Under the pieces are notes generated by a model that saw nothing but the letters and a program-made list of their open reading frames with translations, did no database searches and was not told the DNA's origin. A DNA stretch of 64,000 nucleotides from Pseudokineococcus marinus (GTDB lineage: Bacteria; Actinomycetota; Actinomycetes; Actinomycetales; Quadrisphaeraceae). Position 1 is the stretch's first letter, and each line of letters starts with the position of its first letter. The translations under genes were made by a program, and so were the position numbers. The stretch spans positions 1-64,000 of the forward strand of contig NZ_JBBHZZ010000002.1 in NCBI RefSeq assembly GCF_037482405.1, read 5' to 3'. Positions 53,794 to 62,128 of this stretch are shown in pieces.

Positions 53794-53941
53794 CGCCTCT
53801 CGCCGTCTCCCCGCTGACCACGGGCCTGCCGCGGCGTAGGCGGAAGCCTCGTGCGGTGTCCTCTTGACCGTCGAGGCTCGGCGGTAGGGTGCCCGCGGCC
53901 GCTGGCGTCCGAGCCGTGACACCCACTGAGAGGACGCCGAC

Positions 53942-53974
53942 GTGACCCATCGCCGTGACCCGGGCGACGCATGA
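53942..53974 (+). CDS. Possible 10-codon leader ORF coupled to the flippase gene
   Basis: GTG-ACC-CAT-CGC-CGT and five further codons, TGA; predicted peptide MTHRRDPGDA. Its TGA (53972) overlaps the ATG of the flippase (53971) as ATGA. GAGAGGA lies seven bases before the GTG, whereas the flippase ATG itself has no ribosome site. Translational coupling is plausible, but the peptide could be a chance open frame. A weak promoter-like TTGACC-N15-TAGGGT is at 53864-53890. Confidence 0.35.
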   Translation: MTHRRDPGDA

Positions 53975-55524
53975 GGCCGCTGCGACGCCGTCGAGCGCCC
54001 TTCGAAACCGTGCCCCGCGATGCCACGGAGTCCTTCTCGGACGAGGCGAGAGCCGGTCTAGAGGGAATGGTCGACGACCGCCCTCCGTCGTCCATGGGGC
54101 GCGCCGTCGTCCGCGGCGCCACGTGGGCGACGTCGGCGCGGATGCTGACGCAGGCCCTCCAGTTCGCCGTCGGCCTCGTCCTCGCCCGACTGCTCGTGCC
54201 GGAGGAGTTCGGTCTCGTCGCGAGCGTCTACGTCATCACGGGCTTCGCCGTGATGTTCTTCGAGCTGGGTCTGGGGTCGGCTCTCGTCCAGCGGGCGTCC
54301 CTGACCGAGAAGGACAAGTCGACGGTCTTCTGGGTCAACGCGCTCGGGGGGGTGCTCTTCGCGGGGCTCCTGGCGCTCGCCGCTCCCCTCGTGGCTGACT
54401 TCTACGGTCAGCCCGAGCTGGTCGCGCTGACGCCGCTGGTGGCCCTGGCGTTCACCCTGTCGATCGGCGTGGTCCACAACGCCCTCCTCCAACGGCGGCT
54501 CGCCTTCCGGGCCGTCGCGACCATCGAGGTGGTGGCTGCGGTCCTCGGTCACGGCACGACGCTGGTGGCGGCACTGCTCGGGGCGGGCGCCTACGCGCTC
54601 GCCTACGGCCCCCTCGTGACGAGCGCAGCGGCGTCCATCGGCTCGTTCGCGGCGGTCCGCTGGTGGCCACGGCACTTCATCTCCGGTCGCTCCCTGAGGG
54701 AGCTGTGGCGGTTCTCCGGCGGCCTGCTCGGCTTCAACGTCGTCAACTACTGGGGGCGCAACGCCGACAGCCTCCTGGTCGGCCGCGTGCTCGGGGCAGC
54801 ACCACTCGGTCTGTACAACCGGGCCTACAACCTGATGCTGCTCCCCATCACGCAGGTCACCGCCGCGCTGGGACGCGTGATGTTCTCGGCCCTCTCGGCG
54901 ATGCAGGGCGACCACGCACGCATGCGCTCGGCGTACCTTCGCTCGTTGCGGGTCATCAACACCGTGACCGTGCCCATGCTCGTCGGGCTGGCCGCCGTCT
55001 CGGACGGGTTGGTCCCCCTGCTGTGGGGGCCGAACTGGACGGCGACCATCCCCGTCCTGCAGGTGCTCTGCATCGCCGGGCTCCCGCAGTGCATCAGCAC
55101 GAGCGTGGGATGGCTCTACCAGGCGACGGGCCGGACGACCGTGATGTTCCTCATGGGGGTCGTCGGCACGGTCGTCGGGGTCGTGGCCATCGTCGTCGGG
55201 CTGCAGTGGGGTGTCGTCGGCGTGGCGGTCGCGGTGCTCGTCCGCTACTGGCTGATGCTGCCCGTCGGTGTCCACGTCGCTGGCCGCGCCGTCGGCCTCC
55301 GGGCTAGGACCGTGCTCGCCCAGGCGGCGCCGGTCTTCTTCATGTCCCTCGTGATGGGAGGAGTGGTGCGCTGGGGACCCGATCTCCTGGCGCTCGAGCG
55401 GACGTCTCCGCTGGTGGTCGTGGGCCAGGTGCTTGTCGGAGGGGCGCTGTACGTCGCCCTGCTGGCCCTCTTCGCCCGTCCGTCGCTCTCAGAGGTGCTC
55501 GCCGTGGCGCGGCGCAAGAGCTGA
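53971..55524 (+). CDS. Wzx/MviN-type polysaccharide flippase
   Basis: 517 residues with about 12-14 hydrophobic segments. The opening MGRAVVRGATWATSARMLTQ ALQF region and LVLARLLVPEEFGLVASVYV are characteristic of the polysaccharide transport (MOP) family, as is GRNADSLLVGRVLGAAPLGL YNRAY in the middle. It should move lipid-linked repeat units across the membrane. ATG 53971 gives a 30-residue cytoplasmic extension; ATG 54067 (MVDDRPPSS) is an alternative. It ends only 14 bases before the convergent pyruvyltransferase. Confidence 0.92.
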   Translation: MRPLRRRRAPFETVPRDATESFSDEARAGLEGMVDDRPPSSMGRAVVRGATWATSARMLTQALQFAVGLVLARLLVPEEFGLVASVYVITGFAVMFFELGLGSALVQRASLTEKDKSTVFWVNALGGVLFAGLLALAAPLVADFYGQPELVALTPLVALAFTLSIGVVHNALLQRRLAFRAVATIEVVAAVLGHGTTLVAALLGAGAYALAYGPLVTSAAASIGSFAAVRWWPRHFISGRSLRELWRFSGGLLGFNVVNYWGRNADSLLVGRVLGAAPLGLYNRAYNLMLLPITQVTAALGRVMFSALSAMQGDHARMRSAYLRSLRVINTVTVPMLVGLAAVSDGLVPLLWGPNWTATIPVLQVLCIAGLPQCISTSVGWLYQATGRTTVMFLMGVVGTVVGVVAIVVGLQWGVVGVAVAVLVRYWLMLPVGVHVAGRAVGLRARTVLAQAAPVFFMSLVMGGVVRWGPDLLALERTSPLVVVGQVLVGGALYVALLALFARPSLSEVLAVARRKS

Positions 55525-55538
55525 CCTCCTGGCGATCC

Positions 55539-56798
55539 TCAGCCCCTCGTCGACCCGATCCTGTCCGCGAGCAGCGTGTCGAGCCCGTGCGCCCGCGCTC
55601 GCAGCGCCTCGACTCCTACCGCGAGCCGGCCGCGCAGGGCCGGCAGGTCTTCGAGCAGGGCGTCGAAGGCCGCCACGAGGGCGTCGTCCGTGACCTCCCC
55701 CACGTCCTCGACGTGGTCGCCGAGACCGACCTGACCCATGACCTCGCGCGTCTTGAACTCGTACGCGATGGGGAGGACGGGCGTGCCGGCGCCGAGGGCG
55801 ATGATCCCCGCGTGCATCCGCGTTGTGACCGCGACGTCGTGCTCGCCGAAGACGGCCGCCAGCCCGGAGTGGTCGTGACGGGTGCGGTCGACGGTGGTGC
55901 TTCCCCGCACGTCCTCCGGCAGTCGCTGGTGGATGCGCAGCGCGATCGCCGAGTCGTCTGCCCAGTACTCGGGTGTGCCCTGGCAGGTCGACACGAAGGT
56001 GACGGCGGCCTCGCGTCGGCGGACCAGGTCGACGACCAGCGCGCCGACGGCGTCCTCGTAGGACCTCTGCTTGTCCCCGCTACGGAGGAAGATCTCGCAG
56101 TCGCGGACGCTGACGGCCACCCTCGGCCGGGCAGGCATCTCAGCCGATCGGAGACGTCCGGCGGCCGACGGTGCGGCGAGGGCGAAGACGATGTCCGGAA
56201 CGACCTCCACGGCCTGGGTGGAGATGCCCACCTGGGTCAGGTGCTCCGCCGACCGGTCGTCGCGGAGCAGGACCAGGGCAGCAGTGCTCAGGAGGCGCCG
56301 CAGCCGGACCATGTAGTCCCGGTTGGTGAAGGGCCCCAGCGACTGCGGGAGGAGCACCAGTGTCGCTCCGGCCGCGCTCGCCACCTCAAGCTCGAAGAGC
56401 TTCGGGTCGAGGTCGTAGGTCTCGACCAGGGTCGTCCCGCCGGTGTGGGCCACCACGTCCGCCTCCGCGAGTGACCTGACGACCTCTCTCTCGGCCTCCC
56501 GCAGGAGGGCCTTGGCGACGCCCGGCGAGAGTCGCCACGCGCGAGCGGCGAGGAGGACGCGCCTGCGGTCCAACCACGGCACGAGGCCGCGCAGGCGCCG
56601 TCGTCGAGGGCGAGTCACGGCGGCGAGGACGGGATGGACCTCGAGGTCGGGGTACAGGCGGCGAGCCACGGGCGGCGCGCTGTCGTGGACCGCCATCTCG
56701 AGCCCCGGGAGAGCCCGTCGCAGCACGTCGACCTGAGCGTCGAGGATGGCGGCGTCGCCGCCGTTGGAGACGACCAAGCCGGTGATCACCATGCGCAC
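55539..56798 (-). CDS. Polysaccharide pyruvyl transferase
   Basis: 419 residues from GTG 56798, with AGGGTG six bases upstream (ATG 56792 is an alternative). Family marks: VITGLVVSNGGDAAILDAQV, VVAHTGGTTLVETYDLDPKL, TLVLLPQSLGPFTNRDY, RDDRSAEHLTQVG and the C-terminal TTRMHAGIIALGAGTPVLPI. These enzymes add pyruvate ketals to exopolysaccharide sugars from phosphoenolpyruvate. Pyruvylation would add a negative charge to the polymer, consistent with the glucuronate predicted by ugd. Confidence 0.92.
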   Translation of the reverse strand: MRMVITGLVVSNGGDAAILDAQVDVLRRALPGLEMAVHDSAPPVARRLYPDLEVHPVLAAVTRPRRRRLRGLVPWLDRRRVLLAARAWRLSPGVAKALLREAEREVVRSLAEADVVAHTGGTTLVETYDLDPKLFELEVASAAGATLVLLPQSLGPFTNRDYMVRLRRLLSTAALVLLRDDRSAEHLTQVGISTQAVEVVPDIVFALAAPSAAGRLRSAEMPARPRVAVSVRDCEIFLRSGDKQRSYEDAVGALVVDLVRRREAAVTFVSTCQGTPEYWADDSAIALRIHQRLPEDVRGSTTVDRTRHDHSGLAAVFGEHDVAVTTRMHAGIIALGAGTPVLPIAYEFKTREVMGQVGLGDHVEDVGEVTDDALVAAFDALLEDLPALRGRLAVGVEALRARAHGLDTLLADRIGSTRG

Positions 56799-56915
56799 GG
56801 CGCACACCCTAGGGCGATCGCTTCCTCCGACCCGCCCGCGCACCCGCTTCCGTCCGCGGCTCGGGCGCCAGCTCGCGATCGGTCCGAGGTTCCCCGGCCC
56901 GAGAGCCTGGGAGGC

Positions 56916-57989
56916 CTACGACGGGACCGCTCCGCGGTTTGAGGAGCCGTGCGCGGTCTCGACAGCGCCGGCGAGGGCATCGGGACGTCGATCGGCCGTG
57001 GTCCACCGGGAGGGTGGTCGGTAGAGGAGGCGCAGAGGCGTCCGCGCGAGCCCAGCTGCCAGCAGCAGGGAGATCGTCACGGCCGTCGCGACGACGAGCG
57101 GAGGGATCGCCACCTCGAGCCACGGCGGGGGTCCGTCCGGCAGCAGCAGGAGGAGCCGCGTGAGGCCCGCGATGACGATGACGTGCGTGACGTACACCGG
57201 CAGGGTCCGCCGCCCCAGCGCGTTCAGTCCGAGAGCGGAGGACGACCGTGGTGCCGAGGCCAGGGCGAGCACTCCCGCGGTCACGGAGAGCGCGCTGAGG
57301 AGCAGCGGCACGACGGGTAGCCACTGGAGCACGAGGAGGCGGACCAGCACCAGCGCTGCGGCGAAGCAGACCAGCGCGGTGAGCGCCACCCACCTGCCTG
57401 AGCGCTCAACGAGGGCGACGATCACGCGTCCGGCGTGGAGCCCCACGAGGAAGAAGACGAGGTAGTGCAGGAGCCCCTCGTACCCGAGGTTGCCCGTGCT
57501 GAGCGGTCCGAAGAAGAGCACCGACGCCGCTGCCGCCAGGACGACCTGGAGGGCCGGTGGCAGGCGGTCGCGTAGCGCGCGGGCGACGACGAGCGCCAGG
57601 AACAGCGCGTGCAAGTACCACAGGCCGGACTGCGGCAGCAGGGGTGAGAGGGCGAGGTCGAGCCAACTCGTCTCCTCGGGCCTGCTCTCCAGCGGGACCG
57701 CGGTGAACCAGCCGAAACGCAAGAGGCTCCAGATGACGTAGAGCCACGCGAGCGGGAGGAGGGTGTGACGCCACAGCGTCCGCCACGACTCCGTCATCAC
57801 GCGCCGAGCGAGCAGGCCAGACGCGAGGAAGAAGAGGGGCATGGGGAAGGTGGCGAACACGTCGCGGACGACGGCCCACCGGGGGTCGGCGAGGTCGAAG
57901 GGCGCGAGCAGCAGGAGCGTGTGGTGGAAGGCGATCATCACGATCGCCACACCCTTGGCCGAATCGACCCACTCGATACGCTGAGTCAT
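56916..57989 (-). CDS. Membrane acyltransferase (acyltransferase_3 family)
   Basis: 357 residues. IEWVDSAKGVAIVMIAFHHT, FPMPLFFLASGLLARRVM, GLWYLHALFLALVVARALRD and LPVYVTHVIVIAGLTRLLLL are the family motifs, laid out like the other copy at 49269-50336. About ten hydrophobic helices. ATG 57989 has GGAGG nine bases upstream, so it is preferred over GTG 57995. The C-terminal 35 residues are basic. The AT-richer 177-base gap before it (58000-58080) should contain its promoter and holds a CTTTTCG...CGAAAAG inverted repeat. Confidence 0.88.
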   Translation of the reverse strand: MTQRIEWVDSAKGVAIVMIAFHHTLLLLAPFDLADPRWAVVRDVFATFPMPLFFLASGLLARRVMTESWRTLWRHTLLPLAWLYVIWSLLRFGWFTAVPLESRPEETSWLDLALSPLLPQSGLWYLHALFLALVVARALRDRLPPALQVVLAAAASVLFFGPLSTGNLGYEGLLHYLVFFLVGLHAGRVIVALVERSGRWVALTALVCFAAALVLVRLLVLQWLPVVPLLLSALSVTAGVLALASAPRSSSALGLNALGRRTLPVYVTHVIVIAGLTRLLLLLPDGPPPWLEVAIPPLVVATAVTISLLLAAGLARTPLRLLYRPPSRWTTADRRPDALAGAVETAHGSSNRGAVPS

Positions 57990-58166
57990 CAGCACCCACC
58001 TCCACTCCGCCGTCGTTGACAGAGAGTAGGTGGCGTCTGCTTTTCGCTCTAGACCTTCCGCCGAAAAGAGCCGAAGGGGTGAGACCTTCCGTCCGCTGCG
58101 TGAAGGTCGCGGCGCAGGTGCCGCCGCGCCACGCGACGAGCCCGGCGCGGTGGCGCGGCACGGCCC

Positions 58167-58988
58167 TCAGTCCTCCGCCCTCCCGGACACCGTGGCAGCC
58201 CGCCACCGCGCGGCGACCTCGACAGCTCGGGTCCTCCCCCACGGACCGGCGCCGGAGAGGTAGGGCACCTCACCGACAGGACGGCGTAGGTCACGCGCAG
58301 CGTCGAGCAGTCCGTACGGAGGTACGGGCCGCAGGTGGGCCACGGACGTCTGCTCCTTCACCAGGCGTCGGTAGTAGGAGCGGATACCGCGGTCACGCCG
58401 GTGGGCACCGGGCACGACTAGCGCCGGGTCGACGACGAGGTAGCGGTCGCCCGTGACCACGCGCCACGACCACTCCTTGTCCTCCGTGGCGGTCAGCCGC
58501 TCGTCGAAGGGGTGCTCCCGCCACACCTCTGCTGCCCACGCCGACGCGTGGTTGGTGAAGCCCCACCAGCGGTTCGCCGCCAGCTCCCCCGCGCCGGCGC
58601 GGAAGGGTCCCTCGAGCACGCGCCCCCACGGGTCGACGGTAGCCCCGCAGGCGGCGCTGGCACCGTCTTCGACGTGCTGGGCCGCCGTGCGGACCCAGTC
58701 GACCCTCGGCAGGGTGCTGTGGCTCGAGAGCGCGACGTGGACGCGGGCGGCGGCGGCCGATGCACCCTGGTTCAAGGCACCCCCGAAGGAGAAGTCGTCC
58801 CGGGGCACGTGCACCACCCGGTCCGCCCACGACCCGGCCAGCTCGAGCGTCCCGTCGGTGGAGCCCGAGTCCACGACGACGACCTCGACGGGAACGTCCT
58901 GGTCGCGCAACGACCGGAAGGTCGCCTCCACCGTCCCCGCTGAGTCGAAGGTCCTCACCACGACGCTCGCGCGCGCCTGGCCGCTCAC
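58167..58988 (-). CDS. GT2-family glycosyltransferase
   Basis: 273 residues. ASVVVRTFDSAGTVEATFRS, VVVVDSGSTDGTLELAGSWA, DFSFGGALNQGASAAAARVH and VALSSHSTLPRVDWVRTAA give the donor side; ATEDKEWSWRVVTGDRYLV is the ED/W acceptor motif. It is a GT-A enzyme close to rhamnosyl- or galactosyltransferases, but the sugar is unknown. The GTG start overlaps the stop of the upstream GT2 gene (GTGA). Confidence 0.88.
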   Translation of the reverse strand: MSGQARASVVVRTFDSAGTVEATFRSLRDQDVPVEVVVVDSGSTDGTLELAGSWADRVVHVPRDDFSFGGALNQGASAAAARVHVALSSHSTLPRVDWVRTAAQHVEDGASAACGATVDPWGRVLEGPFRAGAGELAANRWWGFTNHASAWAAEVWREHPFDERLTATEDKEWSWRVVTGDRYLVVDPALVVPGAHRRDRGIRSYYRRLVKEQTSVAHLRPVPPYGLLDAARDLRRPVGEVPYLSGAGPWGRTRAVEVAARWRAATVSGRAED

Positions 58989-59839
58989 CGGGGCACCTCC
59001 GCCAGGGCGCGCCGGACGCCGAGGCGCGTCGCGACGCGCGCCCCCTCCAGGAGGGCGTAGTGGACGCGGTCCGAGCGGCCGCGGGCGAGGCCGTAGGCGG
59101 CCCGTGCCACCGCGGTCCCCGTCATGCGAGCGAGGACCAGCGGGCTGGTGGCCACCGCCTGCTCGGCCCCGCGCTCGGCCCACGCACGGCGCAGGTGGGT
59201 GTTGCTGCGGCCGTAGCGGTAGTGCTGCTCGAGGTAGTCGCGGTAGCCGTCACGCGGCAGCCAGTCCATCAGGACGTCGCGAGCGACCTCGAGGCGCCAG
59301 CCACTCTCCTGCGCGCGCCAGCACAGGTCGGCGTCCCCGCCGCTGCGGGTGGCCGCGAAGCCGTCCAGCTCCTCCAGGACCTCCCGCCGCACGGCGAGGC
59401 TGCACGTCGGGAGGTAGGGCATGTACCAGGCCCGGTCCACGTAGCTGTCCACCGAGAAGGGCTGCTCGAGCGCCGCAACCCGGGAGGCCACCGACCGCCC
59501 CGGTGGCACGACGACGTCGCCCCCGGCGAGCCCCACGCCCTCCCGTTCCAGGACGCCGACCAGCGCCTCCGCCCACCGCGGGCGCGGCCGGCTGCGGGCG
59601 TCGAGGAAGAGCACCGCGTCGCCGCTCGCTGCGCGCCACCCGAGGTTGCGCGCCGCGTACGGACCGACGCCCCCACTCCGGACGACGTCGTACCGGGAGT
59701 CCTCCGGGATCACCGGCTCCGGGGCGTCGTCGACGAGCACCACCTCGTCCAGGGGACGGCTCTGCCGCTCTAGGCTCTCGAGGCAACCCTCGACCAGCGC
59801 GCCGAGCCCTCGCACGGGGATGACGGCGGACGTCCGCAC
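58985..59839 (-). CDS. GT2-family glycosyltransferase
   Basis: 284 residues. SAVIPVRGLGALVEGCLESL, EVVLVDDAPEPVIPEDSRYD, VGPYAARNLGWRAASGDAVL and FLDARSRPRPRWAEALVGVL (DxR in place of DxD). SGGDADLCWRAQESGWRLEV follows, the D..C/WR motif. GAGGAG precedes the GTG 59839. It is the first gene of a two-gene minus-strand operon and divergent from the GT14 gene, with 80 bases between. Confidence 0.88.
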   Translation of the reverse strand: MRTSAVIPVRGLGALVEGCLESLERQSRPLDEVVLVDDAPEPVIPEDSRYDVVRSGGVGPYAARNLGWRAASGDAVLFLDARSRPRPRWAEALVGVLEREGVGLAGGDVVVPPGRSVASRVAALEQPFSVDSYVDRAWYMPYLPTCSLAVRREVLEELDGFAATRSGGDADLCWRAQESGWRLEVARDVLMDWLPRDGYRDYLEQHYRYGRSNTHLRRAWAERGAEQAVATSPLVLARMTGTAVARAAYGLARGRSDRVHYALLEGARVATRLGVRRALAEVPR

Positions 59840-59919
59840 GGCTGCTCCTCACCACCCCCGAGCCGAGGGCGCCGAGGGACCTCGATGTCGACGTCAACCT
59901 AATCACGGGGAGGCCGCAG

Positions 59920-60873
59920 GTGACCTCAGCGCAGGAGGACCGCAGCACCGGTCGGGCGCCCGTCGTCTGCTACGTCGTGCTGTGCCACGACGACGCTCCG
60001 GCCGCGCTCTCCCTCGTGGGAGCGATCCGGGCGACGAGCCCCCACGCACAGGTGCTCCTGCGGCACGACCAGCCCGTCGGCTATCTCGACGGCGAGGACG
60101 CCGACGCGGTGGGCGCCACGCTGCTGCGCAGCCGCATCCGGGTCACCTGGGGCGGTTGGAGCCTGGTGGAGGCCATGCTCGAGGCCTCGGCCCATGCGGT
60201 GGACGTCCTGGAGGCCGACCTCGTCGTCCTCGTGTCGGGACGCGACCGCCCCGTCCGACATCTCGGTCGGTGGGAGGAGGAGCTGCTCGACACAGGCGTG
60301 GACGCCCTGCTGGACGTCGACCCGTCCCCGGACCCGGCTCGCCACCTCTACCGGTGGGCGACCTGGCAGCGCCCCCGTGTCGTCCCGCGGCTCGTCGGGC
60401 GCCTCGGTCGACGTCTCTGGCAGCGCGGGCCAGCGCGGTGGCAGCGGCGAGTGCTCGCCTACCCCACCTCCCGCGACGGCGTGTGGGCCATCGGCCTGCG
60501 ACTCCGGCACGACCCCGTGGCCGCGCTGGGCCTGCGGTACATCAAGGGGTCGCAGTGGATGGTCCTCAGCGCGGCCGCGGTCCGGGCTGCGACCGACCAG
60601 CGGACGGCCGTCGCTCGCCGCGTCTTCGCCCGCACGCGCATCCCGGACGAGTCCTACGTGCAGTCGGTGGTCAGCGCCGACCCGGACCTCAGGACGCGGC
60701 GGGGGCGGACGACGTACACCGTCTTCCCGCCCGGCTCGGCGAGCCCTCGGGACCTGCGGGCCGCGGACGTGCCGGCCGCCGTGGCGTCCGGCGCGGCCTT
60801 CGCGCGCAAGATCCCTGCCGGAGCGGCTGGGAGAGCCGTCGTCACGGCGTGCGACGCCGCGGCGCGGCCCTGA
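59920..60873 (+). CDS. GT14-like (core-2/I-branching type) glycosyltransferase
   Basis: 317 residues. VVCYVVLCHDDAPAALSLVG, VTWGGWSLVEAMLEASAHAV, VVLVSGRDRPVRHLGRWEEE, YIKGSQWMVLSAAAVRAATD and IPDESYVQSVVSADPDLRTR match the Branch (PF02485) family, a metal-independent GT-A variant. It transfers sugars such as N-acetylglucosamine or xylose to surface polymers; substrate unknown. GTG 59920 has GGGGAGG upstream. The C-terminal 60 residues are Ala-rich. It ends at a strong hairpin (60889-60922). Confidence 0.82.
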   Translation: MTSAQEDRSTGRAPVVCYVVLCHDDAPAALSLVGAIRATSPHAQVLLRHDQPVGYLDGEDADAVGATLLRSRIRVTWGGWSLVEAMLEASAHAVDVLEADLVVLVSGRDRPVRHLGRWEEELLDTGVDALLDVDPSPDPARHLYRWATWQRPRVVPRLVGRLGRRLWQRGPARWQRRVLAYPTSRDGVWAIGLRLRHDPVAALGLRYIKGSQWMVLSAAAVRAATDQRTAVARRVFARTRIPDESYVQSVVSADPDLRTRRGRTTYTVFPPGSASPRDLRAADVPAAVASGAAFARKIPAGAAGRAVVTACDAAARP

Positions 60874-60888
60874 GGAGCTCTCACGGCG

Positions 60889-60922
60889 CGGGGCGCCCCC
60901 GCCGAGCGGCGGGAGCGCCCCG
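60889..60922. terminator. Bidirectional terminator after the GT14 gene
   Basis: An 8-bp perfect outer stem CGGGGCGC/GCGCCCCG plus inner pairing of CGCCG with CGGCG. It lies between the convergent GT14 and secreted-protein genes. Confidence 0.65.
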
Positions 60923-60940
60923 TGCGGATCAAGGCTCGGG

Positions 60941-61969
60941 TCAGCGCGGCGCGCCCCAGTCCTCCTCGATCACCTGGAGGCGGTCCCAGGGGAAGCCCGC
61001 CATCACGGCGTAGCTGCCCGTCCCGTCGAGGATCCCGTACCAGGGGTTCTTGCCGGCGACCCGACCCGCGCCCTCCCCGCTCTCAGCGGTGACAGCGACG
61101 GCGCCGGCCGTGTCCGTGACGATGAAGCCGTAGGTCTGGGCGGCCTCGGCCACGGCCCGGGCCACGGGGTGCAGGCCGAGCCGATCGACGTCGACCGCCG
61201 GGTCGAGCCGGAAGCGGGTGCCCATGGGGATGGCCGAGCTCCGCTGGTCCGAGCCGTCGCTCCTGGTGGCGGGGTAACTCACCTCGCCCCAGTGCGCGAT
61301 GCGGGGCAGCGACAGCGAGAGCGCGTGGTCGATGTCGCCGCGCTCGGCCTCGTGGATGCGGACGGCACCGACCGAGGACGCCAGGCCGCTGGCGCTCGCG
61401 CCGTAGGTCGAGGGGAAGGCGCCCGTGCTCCGGGAGACGCGGTCGATGCGACCGCCCCAGCACGCGGACCAGCCGCTCGAGGTCTTGCGGGCCTTCCAGA
61501 ACTCCCAGAGCTGGTCGGTGCTCGGCGAGTACACCGTCAGCTGGCCGTCGGTCCCGGCGGCGGGGACGGCGTCGGCCGGGATCGGCACGTCCTCGAAGTG
61601 GCCGCCCGGGCCGAAGAGGCCACGGGGGGTCCACCCCTTGCCCTGGCAGTCGTCGAAGCGGACGTCGACCCGTCGCTGGCTCGAGCCCGCCATGTTGAGC
61701 GAGGCGCCGTAGGTGTAGACGTTGAAGGCAGCCACGCCGCCGTACCGCGAGGTCACCTGCTGCTCGAGGTTGTCGACCATCGCGGCGCTGCCGCGGTCCA
61801 CAGGAGCGCGCGAGACGTCCTTCGTGAAGACGTTGCTGGGAGGGAGGACGGGCTGCCCCGCGGCCCGGCCCGAGTCGGCCAGCGCGCCCAGGGACGCGCC
61901 TCCCGTCACAGCGATCGCCAGGGCGAGCCCCGCCGCGCAGCGGCGAAGGTGTCGGACGGACAGAGGCAT
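60941..61969 (-). CDS. Secreted protein of unknown function in the polysaccharide cluster
   Basis: 342 residues. A clear signal peptide (MPLSVRHLRRCAAGLALAIA then TGGASLGALA, likely cut near ALADSG). The mature protein has SNVFTKDVSRAPVDRGSAAM, DVRFDDCQGKGWTPRGLFGP, YSPSTDQLWEFWKARKTSSG and WGGRIDRVSRSTGAFPSTYG, and ends AVMAGFPWDRLQVIEEDWG. Two cysteines about 60 residues apart could pair. I have seen similar sequences beside actinobacterial polysaccharide genes but know no assigned function. ATG 61969 has GGGAG eight bases upstream. A palindrome and a TATGAT-like box sit directly upstream. Confidence 0.78.
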   Translation of the reverse strand: MPLSVRHLRRCAAGLALAIAVTGGASLGALADSGRAAGQPVLPPSNVFTKDVSRAPVDRGSAAMVDNLEQQVTSRYGGVAAFNVYTYGASLNMAGSSQRRVDVRFDDCQGKGWTPRGLFGPGGHFEDVPIPADAVPAAGTDGQLTVYSPSTDQLWEFWKARKTSSGWSACWGGRIDRVSRSTGAFPSTYGASASGLASSVGAVRIHEAERGDIDHALSLSLPRIAHWGEVSYPATRSDGSDQRSSAIPMGTRFRLDPAVDVDRLGLHPVARAVAEAAQTYGFIVTDTAGAVAVTAESGEGAGRVAGKNPWYGILDGTGSYAVMAGFPWDRLQVIEEDWGAPR

Positions 61970-62004
61970 GCGAGGGCTCCCGAGATCGACAAAAGAGACG
62001 TCAC

Positions 62005-62020
62005 TCACCCGATCGGGTGA
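62005..62020 (-). promoter_or_regulatory. Perfect 16-bp palindrome (operator-like)
   Basis: TCACCCGATCGGGTGA, fully self-complementary, 36 bases before the ATG of the secreted-protein gene and just downstream of its putative -10 box. The placement suits a repressor operator near the transcription start. It could also be a hairpin in the 5' untranslated region. Confidence 0.55.
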
Positions 62021-62029
62021 AACGGCCGG

Positions 62030-62035
62030 ATCATA
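62030..62035 (-). promoter_or_regulatory. Putative -10 box for the secreted-protein gene
   Basis: TATGAT on the minus strand, an AT-rich spot in an otherwise GC-rich window. No convincing -35 hexamer is seen 16-18 bases upstream, so an extra activator may be needed or the call may be wrong. Confidence 0.4.
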
Positions 62036-62128
62036 AGCCCTGGATCCCCGCATGGTGCCCTGGTCGCCCACAGGAGCCGACGGCCGGAGGCGTCCGTCGA
62101 AACTGCGCCTGCGGAGGCCGCCTAGAAA

